From contig JAIOPF010000365.1 in assembly GCA_021414045.1 (NCBI GenBank), forward strand, positions 1 through 6,345: a DNA stretch of 6,345 nt. Reading direction: 5' to 3'. This stretch comes from Deltaproteobacteria bacterium (GTDB taxonomy: Bacteria > UBA10199 > DSSB01). Shown here piece by piece: positions 1-4,798 of this stretch; within the stretch, counting starts at the first letter, position 1; each line of letters opens with the position of its first letter. The position numbers were made by a program, and so were the translations under genes. Below the pieces are notes generated by a model. It was not told the DNA's origin. It searched no databases and saw only the letters and a list, made by a program, of their open reading frames with translations.

Positions 1-333
1 GTTTTATTCGCGGGCGCCTTATCGGCGCAAGAAGCCCAACAGCCAGGTTTTTCCGATTTTTGGAAAAATTTTCAATCGGCGGTGGTGAAGGATGACCGAG
101 AATCGGTGGCAAACATGACGGTCCTGCCTTTTTATTGGGGCGCTTCCCTGGACCGCGGAGGCTTTCTTAAAGCCTATCCCAAAGTCTTTGACGCCAAGGT
201 TCGGGAATGTTTCCGGCAAGGTAAGCCGATCAAGGACGGCCCTTTTCAAAACCTCTTTTGCGGCCGCCTGATGTACCGCTTCGGCGCGGATTCCGGGATC
301 TGGCATCTGCTGGAGGTCGCGGACAACGATTGA
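1..333 (+). CDS. Small exported protein of unknown function (5' end outside the window)
   Basis: The reading frame is open from the first base to a TGA at 331-333, giving at least 110 residues. The visible N-terminus (VLFAGALSAQE) looks like the end of a Sec signal peptide with an ALSA cleavage site, so the mature protein would be exported to the periplasm or cell surface. The mature part begins around QEAQQPGFSDFWKNFQSAVV and is a compact mixed domain of about 100 residues with two cysteines (about residues 70 and 87 of the visible part), which could form a disulfide. The 'FxxFWxxFxxAVxxxDxxxVAxMTxxPF' opening resembles small secreted bacterial proteins of unknown function, but I cannot name a family. 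The true start is upstream of the window. A strong hairpin lies 60 nt downstream (393-417). I am confident it is a real gene; its function is unknown. Confidence 0.75.
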   Translation, partial: VLFAGALSAQEAQQPGFSDFWKNFQSAVVKDDRESVANMTVLPFYWGASLDRGGFLKAYPKVFDAKVRECFRQGKPIKDGPFQNLFCGRLMYRFGADSGIWHLLEVADND

Positions 334-392
334 GCGGTCTTTTGCAAAAGCACGCAACTTTAAGGCTTTTGGACGATATTCTTTAGGTAATG

Positions 393-417
393 GGGGCTTC
401 GAATTCCTCGAAGCCCC
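393..417. terminator. Perfect 10-bp hairpin, terminator-like but without a T-run
   Basis: GGGGCTTCGA (393-402) and TCGAAGCCCC (408-417) are perfectly complementary around the five-base loop ATTCC. The stem lies 60 nt after the stop codon of the upstream gene, where a terminator would be expected. Neither strand shows a clear T-run directly after the stem (GCGGGGCGC follows on +; a short mixed AT stretch follows on -). It may therefore be a weak or Rho-assisted terminator, or an mRNA 3'-end stabilising hairpin. Seen directly in the sequence; its role is inferred. Confidence 0.4.
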
Positions 418-429
418 GCGGGGCGCACG

Positions 430-1071
430 GTGGGATCTTCTCGGGAAGGTTCCGCACTCCAAGCTTTCTCTCCCTTTGTGCCTTCCAAAATCGATAACGT
501 TCTGATGGAAGGAGGGCGCATGGGCGCTTGTCTGGAATACTTGCAGTTCGTCGGCTCCAACGTCGGCGTGAATTTCACCGAAAAAGACGGGGAGAGCCTT
601 CGTCTCGAATTCAATCCGGAAATCGGGCTGGGGGCGTGTAGCCGTGCCGATTCCACCTACGAAAACGGTCCTTTCAATTTCTTGCTGGGCATGGATGCCG
701 CGCGCTGGGGCGAAGGGCTTTGGCAGTTCGGAGGTTCGGCGGGCCTGCGTTACAACGCCAATCGTAGGATTTTTTACAACGTCGACGCAGTGGTGAAAGG
801 CGGCGTGATCTTCCGGGAAGGCGGGTTGGAGGGGGCGGCGCTTTCGCCGGCCTTGCGGATAGGAGTGGGCTGGAATGCCCTGGCCATGGAAGCCGGTTTT
901 GTTGTCCTGGGCGGCGGAGCGAACCTCGAAACCGGAGACCGTTACGCGATGCTGCGCTTGGCTTTTCCATTTTATAATCTCGCGGACGCTGTGAGCCAAC
1001 TGGCGGAAAGTTCCGAGAAAAAAAGTGGAGGGGAAAGCCGCGAGGGATCGACGAGATCGGCAAACCGGTGA
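430..1071 (+). CDS. Beta-barrel-like outer-membrane protein, probably lacking its N-terminus
   Basis: This frame gives up to 213 residues from a GTG at 430 to a TGA at 1069-1071. From about residue 30 it alternates short amphipathic strands with tight turns: ACLEYLQFVGSNVGVNF, SLRLEFNPEIGLGA, FNFLLGMDAARW, LWQFGGSAGLRYN, FYNVDAVVKGGVIF, LSPALRIGVGWNALAM and YAMLRLAFPF. This glycine- and aromatic-rich pattern, about eight strands, is typical of small outer-membrane beta-barrels. A low-complexity, Ser/Glu/Arg-rich tail follows. The problem is the front end: no signal peptide precedes the barrel in this frame, and translating the other two forward frames upstream to the previous gene supplies none. 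An ATG at 520 has a good AAGGAGG ribosome site, but using it would cut into the first strand. The gene may be an N-terminally truncated remnant, or it may carry a frameshift. The start is uncertain and the barrel assignment is from pattern only. Confidence 0.5.
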   Translation: MGSSREGSALQAFSPFVPSKIDNVLMEGGRMGACLEYLQFVGSNVGVNFTEKDGESLRLEFNPEIGLGACSRADSTYENGPFNFLLGMDAARWGEGLWQFGGSAGLRYNANRRIFYNVDAVVKGGVIFREGGLEGAALSPALRIGVGWNALAMEAGFVVLGGGANLETGDRYAMLRLAFPFYNLADAVSQLAESSEKKSGGESREGSTRSANR

Positions 1072-1095
1072 GTGACTAGGAATTTTCCGTCGCGA

Positions 1096-1890
1096 TCAGG
1101 GGATGCGGCCGTATTCCAGTATCCCGTAGGCGAGGGTGTATCCTAGGGCGATGCAAGCCGCGAATAAGGCACCTCCGCGGATTGCCGTGCCCAAGGGTTT
1201 TTCCTCTTCGGAAAGAACCGAGGCGGCGATGGGCAGGATGGGCAAAAACATCAAAAATTCGCCGACAGGGATGAAGAGGGCGCAGTATTTCCCGATCATG
1301 GCGTGGGCGGCCTCGTACTTCCACCAACCGGCGCGGAAGGCGAGGTATTCATAGGCGCCGACGGTGAGGCCAGCCAGCATGGCCACGAATAAAGACGCAC
1401 CGGTTTTAGCGGAGGTGTCGCCGCAGCGACCGCGGAGCCAACCGAATAAGCGCAAGGCGGGGTAGCCCATTTCGACGATGACGCAGGCCCAGGCCAAAGG
1501 CATCCAGATCGGCGAGCCCAGCAAGACGACGTCGTTTCCCGTCAAATAAACCAATTTTCCATTTTGCACCCAATGGACCAATCCCCAGTCGACCAAGAGT
1601 TCGAAGAGTCCCGCCACCAATCCCATCAGGAAGAGGCGGTATAGGACCCAGCCTCCGCGGTTTTTTAGGCCATCTTTTGCGTGCAGATAGAGGGAGGCGC
1701 GGATCAAGAGGCTCGCATAGGCCCAAAATTTTCCGGAAGGCGAGGACCCGTAAGGAAAGAAAAAAGCCGCGATCAAGGTAAATCCAAGTCCGAGGCCGCT
1801 GCCCAAGAGCCAGATGCGATCGGAAGCCGGGCTTAATTCCGAAATCGTCGCGAGGAAATGAGGGGATTTGAAAAGGTTGGTCCTGGGCAT
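1096..1890 (-). CDS. Seven-helix integral membrane protein of unknown function
   Basis: This 264-residue inner-membrane protein has hydrophobic segments at roughly residues 28-47, 53-70, 84-104, 121-145, 165-185, 202-224 and 237-258. Acidic residues sit inside or at the edges of several helices: E97 and D101 in GLFELLVDWGLVHW, E140 in CVIVEMGYP, E181 in VGAYEYLAF and E211 in FIPVGEFLMFLP. Such buried acids, with prolines in helices four and six, suggest a membrane-embedded enzyme or transporter. The E/P-rich helices faintly recall carotenoid-cyclase and CruF-like membrane enzymes, but this is too weak to name. The ATG (1888-1890) overlaps the stop codon of the upstream glutathione S-transferase as TAATG. 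No Shine-Dalgarno is visible before it, so translation probably depends on reinitiation or coupling. The gene ends 24 nt from the convergent barrel-like ORF. Confidence 0.8.
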   Translation of the reverse strand: MPRTNLFKSPHFLATISELSPASDRIWLLGSGLGLGFTLIAAFFFPYGSSPSGKFWAYASLLIRASLYLHAKDGLKNRGGWVLYRLFLMGLVAGLFELLVDWGLVHWVQNGKLVYLTGNDVVLLGSPIWMPLAWACVIVEMGYPALRLFGWLRGRCGDTSAKTGASLFVAMLAGLTVGAYEYLAFRAGWWKYEAAHAMIGKYCALFIPVGEFLMFLPILPIAASVLSEEEKPLGTAIRGGALFAACIALGYTLAYGILEYGRIP

Positions 1891-2519
1891 TATTGGGGAA
1901 TATTAGGCAGGTTTTTCCGCCAAGCCTCCAACGACGCGATTTGCTGGTACCAGCGGGCGATATTTGGAAAATCTTCCAGGGGCAGTCTGGCCGCTTTCGC
2001 CATCGGAAGGGGCGCCGCCACGGCGAAATCGGCGATGGTCAGCTGGTTGTTGACGAGATAATTTTTCCCCTCGAGAACTTGGTTCAAGACTCCGGCGTGG
2101 AATCTCACGGCTTCCTCGCCTTCTTTTTCCTTCTCGGGGTTCGGCGTTCCGCCTCCAAAAAAAGTCTTCACGAGGCGTTCCCATAGCAGGGTGCCGCATC
2201 CCCGCATCCAATGGGCTTGCTGCCAGATCAGCCACCGCGAAATATCGATGCGCGTCCGCTCATCGGCGGGCCATAGATCGGTGCCGCCGGCTTTTTTGCC
2301 GCAGAGGTACATGAGGATCGCGTTGGATTCCCAGAGGTAGAAGTCGCCGTCGGCCAAGGTGGGGCACTTGCCGTTGGGATTCATTTTAAGAAATTCGGGA
2401 GTTTTCTGTTCGCCTTTCATGACGTCGACGGCGATCTTCTCGAGGGGAAGCTCGAGGTAGTCCGCGACGGCGGTGACGGTGTAATTGTTCGGGGAAAGGG
2501 GAAGCCAGTAAAGTTTCAT
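1890..2519 (-). CDS. Glutathione S-transferase family protein
   Basis: This 209-residue protein is the usual length for a cytosolic GST, which conjugates glutathione to electrophiles or reduces peroxides. The N-terminal thioredoxin-like domain (about 1-78) starts MKLYWLPLSPNN, with a candidate catalytic Ser9 in the SPNN turn. It includes NPNGKCPTL (about 47-55) with the cis-proline P53 that positions the glutathione backbone, and WESNAIL (63-69), the glutathione gamma-glutamyl-binding E/S pair. The all-helical C-terminal domain (about 88-209) contains LTIADFAVAAPL (160-171), the N-capping motif shared by the superfamily. The start is placed at the ATG at 2517-2519 because AGGAG lies seven bases upstream; an ATG 21 nt further upstream would add MERRRSF, overlaps the ribosome site and is unlikely. 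The gene is the first of a two-gene unit with the membrane protein. The class (beta- or theta-like) and the substrate cannot be told from the sequence. Confidence 0.93.
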   Translation of the reverse strand: MKLYWLPLSPNNYTVTAVADYLELPLEKIAVDVMKGEQKTPEFLKMNPNGKCPTLADGDFYLWESNAILMYLCGKKAGGTDLWPADERTRIDISRWLIWQQAHWMRGCGTLLWERLVKTFFGGGTPNPEKEKEGEEAVRFHAGVLNQVLEGKNYLVNNQLTIADFAVAAPLPMAKAARLPLEDFPNIARWYQQIASLEAWRKNLPNIPQ

Positions 2520-2548
2520 AAAGGATCTCCTGCGTTCCATTGGGGGGT

Positions 2549-2578
2549 ATGTTGCGGAGCGTCGGGGTGAATTGTCAA
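2549..2578 (-). promoter_or_regulatory. Likely sigma-70 promoter of the GST/membrane-protein unit
   Basis: On the minus strand a perfect -35 box TTGACA lies at 2578-2573. It is followed after 18 bases by CAACAT (2554-2549), a poor -10 match. The site is about 30 nt upstream of the GST start codon and about 20 nt beyond the T-run of the RNA terminator on the same strand. This is a sensible place for the next transcription unit to begin. The -35 is convincing; the -10 is weak. Confidence 0.5.
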
Positions 2579-2596
2579 GGAAGGAGAGCTCGGGAT

Positions 2597-2671
2597 AAAA
2601 ACACAGAAGCCCGGGCTAACCTGTAAGGGCCGTTCGAAAACGGTCCCAACATCATTAACACCGGGCTTCTG
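2597..2671 (-). terminator. Intrinsic terminator with a nested hairpin, ending the structured RNA
   Basis: Reading the minus strand, CAGAAGCCCGG (2671-2661) pairs perfectly over 11 bp with CCGGGCTTCTG (2614-2604), and TGTTTTTAT follows at once. The 46-base interior contains a second hairpin: GGG, a bulged A, CCGTT, a TTCG loop, AACGG and CCC (2647-2627). The T-run orients it on the minus strand, so it ends transcription coming from the structured RNA and insulates the GST promoter just downstream. The long insertion in the stem is unusual for a simple terminator, and it may be part of the RNA's own 3' domain. Confidence 0.7.
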
Positions 2672-2673
2672 CG

Positions 2674-3258
2674 ATTAAAACTATCGTTCAGGGTCCAGGC
2701 TTGCGTCCCTCTAGAGTGTTGAAACCCTCATCGATGGCAGTAATCCTTGTCGGATCCTCATTCCCTCGTGCCGTTGGTTTCTCCGTCCGGCTCCGATGGA
2801 TATCGGAGTAAAAGACGGCCGCCTCGGTTCCAGGGATTTGTTCCGTCGGTGGGAGTCGACCACTTTTGGCCCCTTGGATAGGGCCTTTGGTAATCTGTCC
2901 TCTTATGGGATTTCCAATAGCCTTGATGGTATTCTCTTGGGGACCTTGAAAACCCGCTTCCAGGTTCCTCCTCTTCGGGCCTTCGCCGCCTGCCTTCCGA
3001 AGAATGCCGGCTAGCCGACCTAGAGAGTTTGTTGCGTTCCCTCGATAGGAGCGAATCTTTCGACCGCCCCTCCCATTATGGCCTTCGTGACCGTTGTGCG
3101 ACTGGCTGTTCAAGGATTCCGTCTTCCCGGTTCATGACCCTCCACCGAGAGCTCCTCTCACGAGGAGCCCGCCTTAGCAGACGTGGGGAAGATTCGGTTC
3201 CCTTACTGACGCCAACCAGCCACTGTCGGTCGCTGATTCCCTAAACGATAGATTTAAT
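2674..3258. repeat. Imperfect inverted repeat bounding the structured region
   Basis: The arms at 2674-2693 and 3239-3258 are reverse complements over 20 positions, with one T/T mismatch and one position that is G-U in RNA. They enclose 545 bases with no convincing protein gene. The favoured reading is the closing stem P1 of the RNA, because the single imperfect position inside the 13-pair block is a legal G-U in the minus-strand transcript. The alternative is terminal inverted repeats of a small non-autonomous element. The short sequences just outside the arms (CGA before 2674; ATT after 3258) do not show an obvious target-site duplication. Confidence 0.55.
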
Positions 3259-3652
3259 TTTCAAAGACCTTTTAGCTCCGTCGATGTCTGCAATAAATCC
3301 AAAATCCGGCGGTTTCGCAATGGCCCATTTTTAAAAAAAGCAGCGTTCATGAAATGATTCGAAAATTCTTCCGTAAAAAAATGATTCACACCTGTGCATA
3401 AGCGCTTTCCACAAGCGAAACCCGGCAAAGTATCGAATCGATTGGTTTTGCGGGCGGCGAATTCTCCTTTTGGCGCGCTTGGGGATAAAAAAATACAAGG
3501 CCGCGAAATCATTGGTGGAGGGCAGGGCGAGTTATAAACAGCCGGATTTCGGGGAAGAGCGGGTCTCCCTAAAAAAACAGCAACTTTCGGGCGAGGGAGG
3601 CGAGGAGTTCCCATCAAATCCTAACCTTCGGGGGCCAGCACGAGGAGGAATT
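3259..3652. other. Intergenic control region between the RNA and the divergent 220-residue gene
   Basis: No protein gene is supported here. The frame of the downstream gene is open back to about 3470, but the upstream residues are low-complexity and have no good start. The stretch is A-rich with long A-runs at 3332-3338 and 3375-3380. It carries a nine-base direct repeat AAATGATTC (3352-3360 and 3379-3387, 27 bases apart) beside the palindrome TTCATGAA, which could be a regulator-binding site. It should hold promoters for both divergent units, but none is close to consensus. Confidence 0.4.
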
Positions 3653-4315
3653 ATGTCCGTCCGTGAGGCCGTGACCCGCGCGATGCGAGGTGACAGAATG
3701 GTGGTCCCCGGTGAATTCGCGGCTTTGCAAAGCGAAGCCGTCGCCGCCGTCGATATCACCCAAATGCATACCGGAGATTACTTGCTGCGTGGAGACGACG
3801 CCGTCGCGTTGAGAGGCGCTAGGTTTCGCAATAGTTCGGAGCGTCGGGAGTTTTATTTGGGGTTTCTGCAGCAAGCGCGCGAGCGGGTTTTAGTGCAGGT
3901 TCTCCAAGGGATGCAGGCGATACCGACTGCCGAGCGTGTTCTAGGCTTGGCCTGTTACGCCACCCGGGAGTCGCATTCCGAAGCCGTGACCTGCTTTCAG
4001 GAGGCGGATGGCCAGCGTTCCATTTGGGCCGGTCATACGGGGACCTCGGAACCCCCCATCGGGTATTATAATGGTTTGCTGGCCTTTTTAGGGCGAAGCT
4101 TGCCATCGAATGGTTTCATCGGGATTGGGACGGCCAGCGGGGGCTCGGAGCCTCTATTGGGCGAGATTCAATTGTTGGACGGCATCTTTTTCACGACCGA
4201 CAATTTCCGTGGCGAGTCCCTGCCCGCCGAGACCCGTATTTCCGCCGGCGAGATTCGTGCCCTTTATCGCAGCAGCGTCTGCACCGAAGCGCCGACGCTG
4301 CCGGATTGTCGATAA
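3653..4315 (+). CDS. Unrecognised 220-residue protein
   Basis: The frame opens further upstream, but the ATG at 3653 has an excellent ribosome site (GAGGAGGAATT directly before it), and the protein-like composition begins here. The product starts MSVREAVTRAMRGDRMVV and has no signal peptide or membrane segment, so it is probably cytoplasmic. An N-terminal alpha/beta part (about 1-60) leads into an amphipathic helical stretch (about 61-95, EFYLGFLQQARERVLVQVLQ). A strand- and glycine-rich half follows (about 100-200), with LACYATRES, YYNGLLAFLG and GFIGIGTASGGSEPLLGEIQ. The end carries the cysteine pair CTEAPTLPDC. I recognise no family or catalytic motif. The gene stands alone, is read away from the structured RNA, and ends 11 nt from the convergent small gene. 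Strong ribosome site and consistent composition make it a real gene with good confidence; function unknown. Confidence 0.75.
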   Translation: MSVREAVTRAMRGDRMVVPGEFAALQSEAVAAVDITQMHTGDYLLRGDDAVALRGARFRNSSERREFYLGFLQQARERVLVQVLQGMQAIPTAERVLGLACYATRESHSEAVTCFQEADGQRSIWAGHTGTSEPPIGYYNGLLAFLGRSLPSNGFIGIGTASGGSEPLLGEIQLLDGIFFTTDNFRGESLPAETRISAGEIRALYRSSVCTEAPTLPDCR

Positions 4316-4326
4316 AGGTTTTCGAT

Positions 4327-4536
4327 TTAGTCTCGGAAACTCCGGATATAGTTTTCCAATTCCTCCTCTTCCTCGAAGAAGACAAACTCATCCTTGCGCA
4401 GTTTCGGTTCGTGCTTGGGATGAGCGGCGTCGCGCGTGATGCCGTGGTAAGGTTGGAATTGGAAAAAGCCCCGGAGCAAAGTCCAGAAGTCGGCATGGTG
4501 GCTGGAACTCGACACTTGAAGTGCAACACTCTTCAT
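4327..4536 (-). CDS. Small 69-residue protein with an acidic C-terminal helix
   Basis: The ATG at 4534-4536 is preceded at seven bases by GGGAGG, a strong ribosome site, and a TAG/TAA-free frame runs to a TAA at 4327-4329. The product starts MKSVALQVSSSSHHADFW, continues with an aromatic stretch (LLRGFFQFQPYHGITRD) and a basic, polar middle (HPKHEPKLRKDEF), and ends in a highly acidic segment (FVFFEEEEELENYIRSFRD) likely to be helical. There is no signal peptide or membrane segment. The charge layout, with a basic centre and acidic tail, would suit a small protein that binds a partner, but this is inference. I do not recognise a family. It lies downstream of the M20 peptidase on the same strand with a 262-nt AT-rich gap, so it probably has its own promoter. 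Its two short His/Ser and Glu runs are not simple repeats in the DNA. Confidence 0.65.
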   Translation of the reverse strand: MKSVALQVSSSSHHADFWTLLRGFFQFQPYHGITRDAAHPKHEPKLRKDEFVFFEEEEELENYIRSFRD

Positions 4537-4798
4537 TTTTCATCCTCCCTAACTAGTTGTGCTTTTCGCCCCTTGCCTGGTGTTCGGATGAACCCCACCT
4601 ACTGTTCTTTTGGTTAAGCAAGGCCTGTGCCAGAAAAAAAGCGGCTAAATACTTGAAAAATGTACACTTTAAAAATAGAGTCTTTATCAAATTGATATGA
4701 CTTCTCAAATTGATAGATAGGGCTGAGAATTATCTGGGGGTGAAGGCCTGGAATTGCTATTTTAACTGATTGAAATATTTATTGAATTTTACGGGTCA
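4537..4798. other. AT-rich intergenic region with a direct repeat
   Basis: This 262-base stretch is much more AT-rich than the flanking genes and holds no supported gene. It contains an 11-base direct repeat TCAAATTGATA (4687-4697 and 4705-4715), offset by 18 bases. Each copy contains a near-palindromic AAATTGAT core, which suggests a pair of protein-binding sites. It must contain the 3' end of the peptidase transcript and probably the promoter of the small gene, but no clear terminator hairpin or consensus promoter was found. Confidence 0.4.

Larger units (their letters stand above)
2597..3260 (-). ncRNA. Candidate large structured non-coding RNA, class not recognised
   Basis: On the minus strand this stretch folds by eye into an elaborate RNA. 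Closing stem P1 pairs 3258-3239 with 2693-2674: six pairs, one U-U mismatch, then 13 pairs. P2 pairs GCGAC/GUCGC (3233-3229 with 3102-3098) and UGGCUG/CAGCCA (3222-3217 with 3108-3103). P3 stacks AAGG/CCUU, CCG/CGG and UCUUCCC/GGGAAGA (3204-3186 with 3128-3112). Hairpins include GCUCCUC-GUGA-GAGGAGC (3168-3151), a GAAA-capped stem (3071-3047), a cUUCGg-capped stem (3007-2992) and CUCCGAU-AUCC-AUCGGAG (2808-2791). A 3' arm nests GAAACC/GGUUUC, GGCA/UGCC and GAUCC/GGAUU (2781-2721). G-U pairs in P1, the GAAA hairpin and the 3' arm would be C-A clashes on the other strand, and the GNRA and UUCG loops also read on this strand only. A terminator follows. A weak promoter guess is TTTATT (3297-3292), 17 bases, TAAAAG (3274-3269), giving a start near 3260. 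I see no RNase P, tmRNA, SRP or intron signatures. It may belong to a known large-RNA class I cannot recall by sequence. Confidence 0.65.

Noticed and set aside
19..999. 326-codon open frame on the minus strand
   Set aside because: It is antisense to the exported-protein gene and the barrel ORF, with Arg/Pro/His-rich shadow composition and no ribosome site.
2688..3113. Open 141-codon frame on the minus strand inside the structured region
   Set aside because: Its residues (runs of Gly, Arg, Asn, Pro; no hydrophobic core) do not look like a protein. The start has no ribosome site, and the same bases are explained by nested RNA helices.
2597..3260. RNase P RNA, tmRNA, SRP RNA, group I or group II intron
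   Set aside because: I saw no GAGGAAAGUCC or ACAGA-type RNase P cores, no tRNA-like ends or tag frame for tmRNA, no SRP apical loop, no group II GUGYG start or domain V, and no group I core. By-eye only; cmscan would settle it.
3470..3652. N-terminal extension of the 220-residue protein from a TTG at 3470
   Set aside because: The extra 61 residues are low-complexity, the TTG has no ribosome site, and the ATG at 3653 has an excellent one.
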